In this document: in pieces, positions 36,101-51,100 of the stretch
Numbering within the stretch: the stretch's first letter is position 1
Layout: each line of letters begins with the position of its first letter
DNA from: Paracentrotus lividus
Lineage: Eukaryota; Echinodermata; Echinoidea; Camarodonta; Echinidae
DNA: 64,000 nt
Assembly (NCBI GenBank): GCA_940671915.1
Contig: CALNVZ010003435.1
Coordinates: 10,554,665 to 10,618,664, forward strand
Direction of reading: 5' to 3'
Program-made: the position numbers and the translations under genes
Notes under the pieces: model-generated
Told to the model about the DNA's origin: nothing
Seen by the model: the letters and a program-made list of their open reading frames with translations, nothing else
Databases searched by the model: none

Positions 36101-39100
36101 GCTTTGGGCGCGGGCCTGTGCATCGCGATTGTTATCCCTGTAGCAGAGCGATTTCTTGTACTCTGACATTTCATAGAAATTTGTTATGTTTTGTGCTTTC
36201 ATTACTCCTTGCTCCTCACTCAGTCATTTCCATGATTTGTAGTAAATGTAAACATGAAAGGGCAGACATTTTTCTATCTAACACTGTTAGGCATATTCAT
36301 CAAAACCAAATATAAGACGCGTTATTTTGCAAAGAAAAGCAGTCATTTTGGCAGAAGTTTCGCTTTCTTCCTTTTCAGTAGATTCACAATGCAAAGTGCA
36401 TAAGTATGTGCAGCACGCACCGTTCAATCAATAAGCCTACTGAATAGCGCTTGAAAAAAGGTCCTGTTTCTTTCAAATTATTTCTATAAAATATGGCTTA
36501 AAGATCATAGCGGCTGGCTTCACACCTCTGGACAATAGCACATTTGGCTAAGCCCCATTCATTAATTATGACAAAATAATTCAATCAAAATGTCAAATAA
36601 TCAACCCCTCTCATTATTGTGATAAGTATAACCTAGCGAGAATCGAAAAACGACCGGCTTAATCTTCATACAACTAATGTTTTATGTACAATGATTAACA
36701 TTGTTTGCTTTCTATTTATCTCTCTTTTTCTCAGTCTCAATCTTCCCTTTCCCCTCTCAAGCTTCATTTGATTATTTTCTTCTTCCTCCGGACGCGTACC
36801 CGTGCACCAACAGTTTCGATAGGGAATTCGTTTTTCATGTAAAAATTTTTGGTAATGTTGAAATGAAATGAATTGTTCTCAATTTTTTTCCAGATAACTA
36901 GGTTATTTCTTAAAGGATATTGGAAATGAATATATCTTTGTAATATTCCCCAAGAATTTAGCCCCCCAAAGCTGCTGAAAAGCTGGTAAAGTTTGTCAAC
37001 ATATTAAGGAATTATCTCGGCTTCTGTAGATGCCCGTCGTAGCAGACTGAATACATCGCTCTGCTTCTGTAGAAGCCCGTCGCATCCGAAGGGTTTAAAT
37101 AATTCTTCTTGAAAAGAAAATTTTCCCATTTACCAGAATATAGTTGGGATTACTATTTCATCCACATAATACATGTGGGCAGCATGGATAGCGCATACAT
37201 TTTATGAGCACTGCTATTATGACGTGCATATTTGGCGGCACATTGTAAAATTAAGTCAAGAAATGGTCACTGAATGATGGTAGGCCTACATAATTAAGTT
37301 TGATCTCTCTTAAATCTAAGTGTTAAACCTCTTTATTCACTTATTTATTTCATTTTTTTAAATAAGAGATTTAAAAGAAATATACGTTCCTTTATTCGCA
37401 AGAATGGTTAAATCTACACGATCTTAGCTACTTGAATATCCCCATTTCCTTCGGGGCTAAAGCCCTTCAGAAAATGGAAATATTTCAGTAGCTGCGGTCT
37501 ATAGATTTAATCAACCTTGCTCAAGGCCTGTATATTTGTACACTATAATAACAGGTTATTAGGTCCTTTGGAAAGGAACATCTACAAACTAATAGCAGAA
37601 TGATCTATTAATGACCTTTTAGTTTTTGATATAAGAACTCTTGATTGTCTTGAACTCACCTGTAAACCTTCCATGATACTGATGAGCTGGTTAAAGCAGC
37701 TTGATATACAGAATCTCTCTAACTCTACCTGCTGCAAACAGGAATGGTTTAATACCTGCAGAAAATAAACAAATCAACATTTAGATTTAATCTAGATAAA
37801 AAGATGTGGTTTCTATTGCATGAATAAACAACCATTATCCCTCTGTCTCGGCTGAGCGCTCTTGCATGAATGTTCAGCAGACAGGGACAAACATATTAAG
37901 GCCACACAATCCAGGTGATTTGAATGTTATAAAGACTTGATATTATGTTGTCCTCTTTGAAAAAAAAGAAGAAGATAAATAATAAAGTGGTCCAGAGACA
38001 TGTAAAGCATTAACTTAGTGTAAAGAGAGAAAGCCATCTTTATCCATATACATTACCGGGATATTTATCATGCAATACCTCTAGTACTTTCATGCTAGTC
38101 TGATTGCCTAATGTTTAGGTGGAATGGAGCTTACATTGTAGGGCTCATTTTGTTAGGGTATTGAGGAAGGAAACTCATCTTTATCCGACACTGACAGGCG
38201 CGGATCCAAGAAAATCGAATTGAATGCATTTCGGGGGCCCAATTATCTGGGGACAAAAGCGGCTCTATTATGTTTACGAATGGGCCCGGTAGTAGTTCAT
38301 TGTGTGACTCCTGTCTGCTTCCGCTACTGACTGAATATTACTTTACTATCTCACTCCTAAACATGAAATATTTATACTATACCTCTAGTACTTTGATCCT
38401 TGTCTGGTTGTCCAAGGTTGTAGGTGGGATAAAGCTTAGCTTTGGGCTCATTTTGTTAGGGTATTGAGGAACGAAACTCAACTTTATCCGACACTGAATA
38501 CTACATTACTATCTCACTCATAAACATGAAATATTTTATACTATACCTCTAGTATTTTCATTCTTGTCTGGTTGTCTAGTGTTGTAGGTGGGATGAAGGT
38601 CAGCTTAGGGCTCACTTTATTAGGGTATTGAGGAGGAAAATTCATCTTCATTGAGACTGTGTGACGATTACTGGAGGCGGTTACCAGGCAACTGCGACTC
38701 CCAAGATCCTAAAGTAAGAGGTGAAAAACACTGGAATAATGATCTTTGACTCAACATATAGAGTGAGAAAAGGAATTAATCCACATGCATACACAGGCAT
38801 GCACAGGATAAAGATTACGCTTTGCTTAAGAACAATAAAACAAGTAAAGACAATTGTTATACCATATAAAAACTTAGTCCTTGCTTTAATCATGCTACAG
38901 AAAATTTTCATGTTGTAAACATGTCTATCCTGCTATTTTATCAAACTAAGAAATCCAATATGAAAATGGAAAATGAACAAAAAAAGGTAATTTGTCTTGG
39001 ACACAGACCATGTAAGAAAAAAAAAATTTCTCTCAAGACAACATGATCAGAAAAAGAAAGAAAGGGAGAGGGGAAGACATTAGAGATAAGGAAGTGTACA

Positions 39101-42100
39101 CGGGAAAGGATGGAGAGAGAGAGATGGGAGGAGAGATGAAGCAAAGCCTAGAAAAAACAGAGAGAGAGAAGAATGAGAAAGAGATGGGCGGCAAGACAGA
39201 TAGCCATGGGTAGAGAGCAGAGACAGGGTTCCCTCTGTATTAGAACAAATTCCCTGATTGATTTTCAGAATTCTAGGAAACCGATTTAGACCCGTTTCAA
39301 CCTAATTTGATGCGCCGCGGCAAACAACAGACTGACAACATCTGACAAGATAGCGCAATCGGTTAGAGCGCCCGTAAAAAGGTAGCCTTTCTTGCTTTCA
39401 TGAACGGTAGGTCGTGAGTTCGAAACCCGGCCGAGTCCTACCAAAAGACTTACAAAAAATGGTACTAAAAGTTGCCTTTTAATAAGGAGCTTGGGGTAAT
39501 AATAACATCATGCAGGGCCCGCTGGGAGAACAGTTGTCAGAACTGAAGTGGCTACCCTGGGTAAAATAAAACGATATTATTATTTATATCTTATTAAATT
39601 CCCTGATGTTTCCTTCATTTTGACGCCTTTTTCTTAAATTCCCTGACTTCCAGGTTTTCCAGTTACATGTACATATACAGTGGAAACCCTGAGAGAAGAA
39701 ATTGCAGATGGAGGTGGGAAAGCAAGAAAGAATGGAGGAGGGGGGGGGGGGAGAGGAAGAGGAAGGAGAGAGATAGAGAGACTAGAACATGGCTTTACTC
39801 TGTTACCCAAGAAGAGCATCCTTCCACTCACCGGTGTAATGGACGTCTGTGGAGTGCTGCGTCCCACAGATTTAAACTCCTGCTCGAGTGATGTTATCGA
39901 TTCATCTAGGTCACTCAATGACCTCGACTGATCTCCGACCCCTCCACCAATCAGCTCCTTGTTACCCAGGAGGGAGTGAGCGGGCGAGACCGAGGATGCC
40001 ACGCCCACCGAGGAACCGGACTTGGGAGGGGAGGCCAAGATCTCCATGTCGCTAGAGCCGCTCAAGTTCAGGTCCTGGACTTCAACACCACATAACTGGA
40101 AGATGGAAGAGAGATGAATTTATTGCCCATTTCTCATACAAATAGTGTTTTGGTTTGAACATGCATACCTAACATTCATCTGAGGGACAGATTGGCCCGA
40201 ATTCACAACGGAGGATTCTGCAAAACCCACGGATCCATGGATCCGTAGGTTTTTTAATCTACGGATCCACTGATGCACCAGTTTATGATTCACCAACAGT
40301 TGACTCAACTTCTGACGTATTATGGCGCTGTGGATCTGTGGATTCAGTCGAGTCCACCTTTGTAAATACCAAATTGAAAATCCTAGATCCATCCCTAGGT
40401 TAAACCCAGGGTTGAAACCATGGATTTTGCAGAATCCACCTTTGTGAATTTGGGTCAATATTGACACCTACAATGAAAATAACAGTACGGCAGCTTAATA
40501 ATTTATTTATTAAATCATTAAAAAAAACAAAAAACATGACAGCTCAGTTTCAATTTAGTTTTACAAATGAGCACAATTACTACAAATAGATAACACATTA
40601 AAAGGGCAAAATAAAAAATTATGTGTACGCTGACAACAAAAATCCAATCATCAAATGTCAAACATGAAAGCACATGGTTTGTGTTTGTTGTTAAAATCCA
40701 AACACATCAGTACCCAGGCATAGTTTTGTTTTGTTTCTGTTTGGGGGAGGGGGGGGGGGGGGGGGGCGTAAGCATGATGTGTGGGAATTAAACTCAAGCT
40801 TGATATAATAAAGTCATTAACAAATCTACACAACGAGCCAAGCTTGGTTCTCAGTAAAGAAAATCGCCAAACTTTAGCTTAGCCACTATTTAAGAACCAG
40901 GGATAAAAGAAAACCTATTTTGATACAGGATTATTAAGGTCCATGAACCTAGAAATGCTAATAAGTGATATCTTACGTACCCTCTGCAGATAAGGCTCAA
41001 CTCTCCATATCCGAAGTGTGTAGTCCCTTGCCCAAGTAACCATGTGGTAGTCAAAAGATGCAACTAGAAAGAAAAAAAAATAAGAAGACATCAAGCAATG
41101 AATGACATAATTTCATGTAGATAAGAAAAATATGAAATAAGAAAAATATAAGAAAAATATAAAATATACAATGTAAGATGTCTCACTGCCCTCTTTGAAC
41201 AGACAAGACAAAAATTACATGCATTTGTTTTTAATTAAACTACAAATTACTGGCTTTGGTTTTGTAGACCCTTAAAAACAAAGAAAACATTACTACAATA
41301 ATTTTCTATCATGATTCAAATGGATTTTGTTTTCAATATTTATGCAAACCTACAAAACTATTACAAAATCAAGTCACTAAACCTTAAGTTTTAAACTACA
41401 TGTTAGCACTAAGAGATAATATCAATACGATGGATACCTGTATGTGTAAAACAAACAATATTTTTTATCTTGCTGATCATCCCCCTTTTGTTCCGGTTCC
41501 TGTTTGATGTTGCCTACCTTTCTGTTTTTCGAATGGCTGTCTCTCCTCTCACTTCTTCAATTACCACTTTTGTTCTTTTGTCCTCTCTCTTTGCCAGCTT
41601 TCATTCATGTAGCTGTGCTTTTCTTGCCTGTGTTAGTGTTAATTTACTGTATATATGTGTCAATTTGTCTCTGACAAAGATTCTGCTAGGATCGAAAGCT
41701 CAGGCTCTACCTTGACTCAATTATTATTTATCACTATAATTACCATCTTTGGGTCTCCATTGGAACTCAAGAATATCATCGCTGTGACCAGTGAAGGAAT
41801 GGATCGGAGCTGCAGGATTGGACTGGGACCACATGAGCAAGTTCTTCTCTCGCTGACGTAGCTGGGGCATGGTGATGGTAACCAGTCCATCACCAAAGGG
41901 CTATCAAAGATGAATAAATGGTGTAGAAAATAATACTGGTATACATTTAGTTTCATTATTACTTATAGGAATTTTATTTTGTGAAAATACTTTTGTAATC
42001 CAATGCACAATTTAGTTATTTAAACTACAAAGCATGGAGATATGTACACTTATTGCTTTTATGTTTTTATTCAAATAAACCATTTATCTATCTTTCTATC

Positions 42101-45100
42101 TGTATTAGTGCAATATTCCAGGACAATGGGATAACCTCGTACCAGTATAATAGCATTGCTTTATAGACAGGTGGAAGCAATTAAATAGAAGTTTATCATT
42201 GATGAATACTCTAATATTAAGCATAAAAACATACTAGCTACAGACTATTATAAACATTACACATCTGAAAGCTGGTATGGTATGTCGCATCCCTGCTGGG
42301 ATACAACAGTCAACAGGTTTATTAAACTATTTATCTCCTCCAATACATGGGGAGCATTCAAATGAAATGGTTTTTCTGGGCTTTCCATGTCCATACTCCC
42401 CCGCTCCCCCCTTCCCCCCCCGAGAACAGATTTTCAAAGTACATGAGTGCTGAACCGGGACATGGACCTATGACCTTGACAACCCCAGGCAGTGATTGAG
42501 CTTTTAATATTATAACACTTATCTTTAGTACGTCTTTCTGCCCTTAGCCTGCATTCCAAACCTAAATCAAATTAAGATTAATGGCCCGTATTCACAAAGG
42601 TGGCCTAAAGTTAAGCCTAGCTTAAATCTGTGGTTTAACTATGGCTAGCAAAATGGGAGACAAATGTGTTTACGTTGCAATGTTCCTTACATGTTTACTG
42701 AATTCCCGAATCATGCTTTAGTGCTTAAGAAAACTTTTGTACTTATCACTTATTGTAATTTTTAATAGTTGAAGTACCAACAATTCCGATAAATTGAACA
42801 ATTACTTTTCAAGATCACATCCCATTTGGCTAGTCATACTTAAACCACAGATTTTAAGCTGGGCTTAACTTTAGGCCACCTTTGTGAATACAGACCATGG
42901 TCTTTATAAAGGACATTAGGGTTGGACTGAGCCTTTACAAGGTCCCCAGCATTTCAAGAGAACAAAATTCCTGATTTTTCCATGATGAAATCTCAAAATT
43001 CCTTGATAATTATTTAAACCCATTTCCAGTTTTTGCATCTGTTGCTACACTAAATGACTACCATAGTCAGTCATTCAAAATTTCAAGGCATGTTGTTTTG
43101 AAATGCAACAAAATATAACAGTGTCTGCCTGATTACTGTACTTTCGATTTTTAGGCTTATCAAAATTCCCTGACTTTTCCCTGATTTGAGGCATTATTAT
43201 CAAATTCCCTGACTTTTCCCTGACTGGAAAAAAGGTCAAATAGTTCCCAGATTTCCATGATTTCCCTGATAGACAGGGAACCCTGGTTTATCAAAACCTT
43301 CACAAGCTATTTTACTTACCGTATATCTGACTTTCCACTGAGGAGCATCAGTTCTGATTTCTAGTACTGCTTTCTGCTCATTGTAGGTATCCCAAACCTA
43401 AATCAAGACAAAGCAATTGTTAAAACTTACCAAAAACATCAGTACTGGGAAGGGAGAATGTGATAATTTAAAAGAATTTGATATGATTTATGTGAAGATT
43501 AAATTCATTAGCCTAGGCTGGTTTCGACGTACATGTAAAAAAAGACCTACGTGGGCCCTGTCACATAAAATGTGCTATTACATTAACTTTAACATCAGGC
43601 ACCCTCATTGTATTAAACGAAAATATGATCTAATTTAATATGATTTATAAAATTCTATACCACATCAATGGGTCTTTTGAAGGAAACTGAAAAACGATTT
43701 GTTTGCTAGAGTTTAATTAAAAATTAATTAAATGTTTGATTAAAATGTTCAAAGCACACAAAACTAATGGATTTATATTCTACCTGAAAGAAATGATAAG
43801 AATCAAGAAACAACATCAACAAAGTGGGCAATTCAGTAATGTAATGAGATTGTTGTTCTAAAAACAAAAACAAAATAGTTAGGGTTAATTTGTCACCTTT
43901 GCTGAGCAATCCTGGCTGGCTGTAATAAGATGTGATTCGTTATTAGGATCCCAATCTAAGGAATAGATCTTGGATACATGAGCTGAGATGTACTTCACTG
44001 CTTGGTTCCCTTTCTTCATGGAGAAATAATAACATTTTCAAAAGTTTTAATTTAACCTTTTTTTGTTATTGAGACACAGTCAATACAATAACATTCTGAA
44101 AAACATAATTCAAGAAAGAAAAGAAAATTTGATAGAAAGCTAAGGTTTTTATTTTTTTTAGAAATAATACTTAGTATTTATGAATATATGAACTTTTTAC
44201 TGCCTGATTTTTTTGTTTTTTTTTTAATTCATATTTTTAAAGAAAATCAAAGAATGTCAAGATTAGAGCAATAGAGATAGAAAAACTATCACCATGGCCC
44301 ATATTTTGAAGCACGTTAAGAATTAAACCCCAGTTCAGGTTTAATCTGACAATAGGATCGCTGCAATGAAATTGTGGTATCCTATTGTCCAATTAAATCT
44401 GAACTGGAGTTTAATTCTATAACGTGGTTCACAATTTAGGCCTATGTGTCATTGATAAATACATCATTAAATTTGAATGTAATTTACCCTCTTATCCCAT
44501 AGCCTGATGTCACCATCATGGACGGTTGCTAGGCAATGTTCATCCTTCTTGTTCCATTTCACCTGCCCTGCTCCGGCTACATCACACAGAAAGGGATAAT
44601 TTTTATTTATCTTTTTTATTATATTCATACTAAAAAAAAGTTAGTATATACTTTGAAATAGTTTTAGACTCTGTTGCTTTTGTTCATGTTTCTGTCAGCC
44701 ATAACTTTGGGGTTCAAGCATGATAAAAAAAAATTCATACACTATTATACCGAGTGAGTCAAAAAAAACTTTACACCTAGAAAAATGTAAAAAAAAAGAA
44801 AACCGATTTATAAACCCCAAATGATTTTACATATTCTGAAAGAGTAACTCCTCCCGCATCTTCTGGTAAAATTTTTGTGTGGTGTGTCTTTACGCTTGGA
44901 TGAACACGACGCATTGTTTGCAAACATGCAAATTTCGAATTGTGCCAGGGTGGGGATGAAATTGAAAGAACAAAAGCTGCCGAAAAAGCAACTCCATCAT
45001 GAATAAAGTAGCATAACTTTTTAACAAAAATGTCTTCCGCTTAATAACTTGGCAGGGGTGTCGTTACAAATATTGACTACATTTTGTATGAAAATTAGAT

Positions 45101-48100
45101 TGACTCGTCAAGTAATGCACGAATGAGTACACATCAAAGAGTAAATCGCCACTACCAGACCTAAAAAGGCCTTCTAATACTTTTGAAAAGAGATTATTTT
45201 GTTTTTGACGTGTGCTCACTCATGCCTGACTGTACAGATTTATCTCATTTTCATACAAAATGTAGTCAATATGTGTAACAACATCCCTGCCAAGTTATTA
45301 AGACATTTTGGATAAAAAGTTATGCTATTCTATTCATGATGGAGTTGCTTTTTTGTCAGCTTTAGTTGTTTCAATTTCATCCCAAAAGTGGCACAATTTG
45401 AAATTTGCATGTTCGCAAACACTGCGTCGTGTTCATCCAAGCGTAAAGACATACCGTACCACACAAAATTGGTACCAGAAGATGTGGGAGGAGTTACTCT
45501 TTCAGAATATGTAAAATAAGTTAGGGTTTATAAATCGGTTTTCTTTTCATTGACATTTTTCTAGGTGTAAAGTTTTTTTTGACTCACTCGGTATAGCAAT
45601 GCACCTGATTCAAAGTAAAATCCAATGCGCAATCTTATATGTCACTTTTGGTAGTAAAATGTAAGGAACGCATTACAAGATATAAATTTAATTTTCTTAT
45701 ACTCACCAAAAGTGGAAAATGCTGAAGCAGGCTTTTTGCTCTCCCTGCGAAAAAAGGAATAAGTAATTGAGTAACGTTAATCACAACAATTGATATCAAA
45801 ATATATTCAAAAATGATCAGTTTGATAAAATATAACATGAAGATCTATTCAATCAAAATATACAGACATAAAAAAAACAAAAACAAAACAAAACAAAACA
45901 AACAAGTTGCTTTTGAAACTGACAACCTAGAGTTCATTGGAGAAATTTGAAAGCTAGAAACTATGTTTTATGGTTTGATTAAATATAATAGCTTGAATTT
46001 CAAAATGATAAATTGTAAATAGACCCGAATTCACAAAAGTGAGGTAATGATAGACAAGGCTAAAAATATCCACTTACAGCTCCGTGCTTAATGATGGGCA
46101 ATTTTGGTCCAGGCTTCCTAATTAATATAATCCATGGATATAAATTTCCTGCTAATAATCAAAGGGCACTATGGAAAGAGTGGACATTTCTAGCCTGGTC
46201 TATGATTGTACCATGTCCAAGAATAAGTGCCATAGAGTGATTTCTTACCTTGTATCCCATATATAGATGTAGGTGTCAACAGAGCACGTAGCAAGAAGAT
46301 TAGGGTCAAACACAGACCAGTTCAGGTTACTAAAACATGAAAGATATAATAAAAGAAAGAAAAGAATTTAACAAATATGAAATTTGGAATTGAGACTTTG
46401 ACAGAGAACTATGATTTCTTTTGGAATTTTTCCAACTGGACAATCTTTAGAATATTAAATCACATCGAAAGTAACAATAGAATTCAATCACAGAAAATGC
46501 ACCAAAATTTAAAATATATCTTGACAAACTGTAACGCAAGTTAACGTAAAAAGAGTTACCGACATAAACGCTCCCTGTATTTGATCTGTTCATTTTTTCT
46601 TCACTTTGATGCAGTTGATAGGTTATAAATATACTAGTATCTATTTAAGATAGGAAAAGTTTTGTCAACATGGTGTAGTTTGAGGACAATTCAACTGAAC
46701 ATCCATCATGATTTTGACCATGTCCTTTTTGCGTAACGCGAGTTACCGAAGTTCAATGACCCGAGAATCCGAAGGAGTGTGAAAAATATTTTTCTTTTTC
46801 AATCGATTTGGTTAGTCTATGTCTGCTTTACATAAGGTGCAAAAAGTAACTTGTAGATCCAAGCAGTTTGCAAGATAGAGGACTTTAATCTTGAAAGGTA
46901 CCGGTTATTTGTAACATGATTTACTGTGGAATTGCCCAAATCCATCAATTGATCAAACTATCAATCAATCATTCACTCAATCAATCAATTGATCAATCTA
47001 TCACTCAATACACTAACTGAACAATCTTTAAACCAATTATTCACTCAATCTAGCAACCAATCATTCACTCAATCTATTAATTGATAAATTTATCAACCAA
47101 TCATTCACTCAATCCACCAATTGATAAATCTATCAACTGATCATTCACTCAATCCATCAATCAATCATTCACTCAATCCACCAATCTATCAACCAATCAT
47201 TCGCTCAATCTATCAATTGATAAATCTATCAACCAATCATTCACTCAATCTATCAATTGATAAATCTAACAACCAATCATTCACTCAATCTATCAATTGA
47301 TAAATCTAACAACCAATCATTCACTCCATCTATCAATTGATAAATCTATCAACCAATCATTCACTCAATCTATCAATCAATCATTCACTCAATCTGTCAA
47401 TTGATAAATCTATCAACCAATTATTCACTCAATCTATCAACCAATCATTCAATCCATCGATTGATCAATCTATCAATCAATCAATCATTCCCTCAATCCA
47501 TCAACTGATCAATCTAATATCCATCATTCAATCAATCTATCAACCAATCATTCACTCAATCCATCAATTAATCAATCTTTCAACCAATCATTCACTCAAT
47601 CAATCCATCAATTGATCAATCTATCAATCAATGAATCACTCAATCAATCAATTGATCAATCTATCTATCAATCAATCATTCACTCAATCCATCAACTGAA
47701 CAATCTTTAAACCAATTATTCACTCAATCTATCAACCAATCATTCACTCAATCCATCGATTGATCAATCTATCAATCAATCATTCAATCAATCCATCAAC
47801 TGATCAATCTAATATCCACCATTCAATCAATCTATCAATTGATCAATCTATCAATCAATCATTCACTGAATCCATCAATTGATCAATCTATTCATTCATT
47901 CATTCAATCCAATCCATCAAGGAATTAATCAAATCATTAATCAATCCATTAACCATTCCATTAACCAATCAATCCAATCTTCAACAAAACCATCTCGACA
48001 TGACATGTACATGTAGAGCATATATTCTTCCCAACACTTTTACAAAATAAAACAATGGCAAAATAAAGATATTTTCATTTAAAAATGGTCTTGGCAAGTA

Positions 48101-51100
48101 AATATATTTTTAAGTAATGTACTTCACAGAGTAGACTAATATTCAATTTGTACTAAAAACAGTATGAAACCTGCATAGTATTATTATGCAAAAGTGCGTA
48201 AGAATGTTGTTCAGTTAAATCTAATGATTTAATGAACTGTAATTAAGGTGTGACACAATATTGATTGAACTTAGTATACATTGAAGGTTACTTTGTTATA
48301 TTTATATTTGAAAAATCTGGAATTTTAAGCTTCATAATAAAATCATCCATAAAATGATTTTGTCAACTTATTGACAATTTAGAGCAAATCAGTCACAAAC
48401 ACAGATGGTTGAAAATAATTATCCACTCTTGAAAATGTTTCTCTGATCCGTACGAGACACTAACAGGTGACCAAATTTGAGCTCTTGACCACATTTTTTT
48501 TACTTGTAGGAGCCCTTCATGTTATGCATAAAAGGGTATAATTTGAAAGGTTAATTTCGAGCAGCTTCCTTCAGGAACTGATACTACTTCTTCTAGTACC
48601 AGCAGAAACCAGCATAGAACTGATGGTTCTCTGTCTACTGGCTATCGTAGGAGCATAAATGGTAGGTCTCTTGAAGGAATGGTTGTGTTCAGTTGGCAAA
48701 GATGGCAAGACAAGGTTCTCTAGATCGTCACTCAGAGACTCTGGATTGTCAGAGCTATTGAAAAAGCTATCAACCGTCTTCTGAGTTCGACGAGATGAGC
48801 CCGATGATTTGGAATGTGGAGAGAAGTAGGCATCTACATGTAGCAATTGCTCATTGTTAAGAGTTCTGCGTGAAGAAGTTGGTGAAGATATCGAGCGATG
48901 CTTGCTCCTTGTGCGACCCGATGAGCTACTGTACAGAGAGGAGATGGAAGACGTACTGGGCTGTCGGAGGGCATCTTGCTGATGGCGAGGTGCCCCCTGG
49001 ATAGAAGAAGTAGAACTGACAATACTTTGAGACTTGCCCCTGGATGATCTCAACTCACTGCGATTCACTGGATCCATGTCTGCCCAGAATGGGATGTAGG
49101 CATCTCTTTGGTTGGCTGAAAGACCACTATCCTCCAGGAGGACCTGTAAGCCTGGCGACATGGATACCAAGTCTTGGATGGAACTGGTAGATGTGGTCCA
49201 TATGGGATTACCTCCAGGTGATAGAGAGGGTTTTGATTCCCAACATGGAGCTGTCCTGGGTCTCGGTTTCCGCCCACCTCCTCTTGTAGGTGACAATCTG
49301 GTGCTGGCTGAACCTGTTACAGCTGAACCACTCCTTGCTTTGACTCTCTTCTGCTTGCTCGACTTGGGCACAGGTTCTTTGTCAACCTCTCTATCATCCT
49401 CCTCCTCTGAGTCAGTCTCGACCTTGCTGAGAATCTCCTGAAAGATCTCATCTGCACTCCTGGTGTCAACCTCCTGTTTTCCACCAGCAAGTGCAGAAGC
49501 TCTTCCCAGACCCTGAGGAGACTTGGGACGACGCTCTAGGAAGTACCTCAGGAGAGCCATTCTCTTGCTGTATCGTCTTCTGCTCTCCACCCTCTCACCG
49601 TACATGAAGCATGGTGCCGTCGCCTCATTCTGAAGAAACTCGTCTTGTCCAGCCAGGTTCCCGCTCGACAGGGCTATGTAATCCAAGACCCCTCGGACTC
49701 GGTCTATCTTCTGATTCATGAGGTGTTCTGCATTCTGTTTTTGGAGCATGTAGTAGCGTGACTGCTGGGTGAGCCGCCTACTTTCGATAAGGTTCACTCT
49801 TTCAGCAACTTGCTCTTTTGGTGTGTTATACTTGCGAGGTTCTTTGTGTCCATGTTGCATTCTGCTTCAGGTTACAGAACAGGAACAAAAGAAAACTAAA
49901 ATTTCTCAGTCGATACCCCACTTTATCCCATACAAGCAAGTATTCTAACATGTCATTTTGCAGATCATAGGACACGTCTGCAACCTTCCATCAATATTAA
50001 AGAAGTTTGATCCTTGCCTTTACACAGGTAAAATGTAGGAGAGGAAAATGAAAAGAAAATCACTGTCACAAGCCAAATAAATTATGAATCTCCTTTAAAA
50101 TCTAGGATACAGTCAACGACATATACTTGTAAGCCAGAGGAAGCGAACTGTGCTGTAGTGTGCATTCCCAACGGTCGTAAACATTATTTGCTGCACTCAA
50201 TTCGTCTAACTAACATAAACTGACCACATACAATAAGGTGTGCCATTGCCTTGGACTTAAGTAAACTGTTTTGATCCCGTTATCAGTTCATATCAGTTCA
50301 AACACTAAGCGACACTTAATACCCATCTCTAATGACCATTAAGCGAAGAGTTACAGATTATTATTTGGTGGAGTACCTCTTTATTGGTCTTGTCCAGTTA
50401 TTTGGAGAATCACAGGGGTCAAAGATTGCTTATCGTTTCTGATAATCTGACAAAAGATTGGTATCAGTATTACATGTCTTCTCTTCTTCAAATTAATTTG
50501 TCAAGTGGAATATAAATATCCTACATTTACTAAAATGCAGTTGAGGAATGGTGCAACCCGGCTCTCTTCTCAAATCAAAGTCTGTTTCAAGGAGACTAGA
50601 TGATGTTGACAGGGTGACTGAAATATTTTATAGCCAATCCATGAGATATTTATGGCAGCCTTTCTATGCTTGGTTGCCCTGGAGTCAGGAAAGTCAACCA
50701 TTTTCTCTCTTAGCAACCAAATGCTATGTGACGTTGCCATGTAATCCTCGTAGTTTGGGAAAGATATAATTTCTCCTGAAACAATGTGTTGCCATGTAGC
50801 TAATTCAATTCTCCATAGTAATGCAGATGCCGAAGAAGATTTTCATAGAATGTGCGGGATACAGGAGTAGCGTCAAATCCAAGATCTAAATGTATGTCAA
50901 TGGATTACAGGGCGACAGCTTTAGACTGGTTGTACTCCATGCAGGGAAAATAAAAATCCATGTACCCTTAGAAGATAAAGAAACTTTGTCTGTTCATGTC
51001 GGTTAAATCTTATGAGATTTTCGGATCCAATGGCTCACAGTCCATCACAAATGACACTGCATAAATTTAAATTGTTTTCCTCCACAGAAGTTCATTTTGC

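Noticed and set aside
39634..40065. Separate 143-codon minus-strand gene
   Set aside because: It is the frame of WDR59 exon 39832-40095 extended through the donor into intron.
41640..41720. Retroelement tail (GACAAAGATTCTGCTAGGATCG)
   Set aside because: The word resembles repeat sequences common in invertebrate genomes, but with no borders or coding part it could not be assigned.
47337..47615. 92-codon Ser/Ile/Asn/Gln open frame
   Set aside because: Translation of the CAATCA satellite only.
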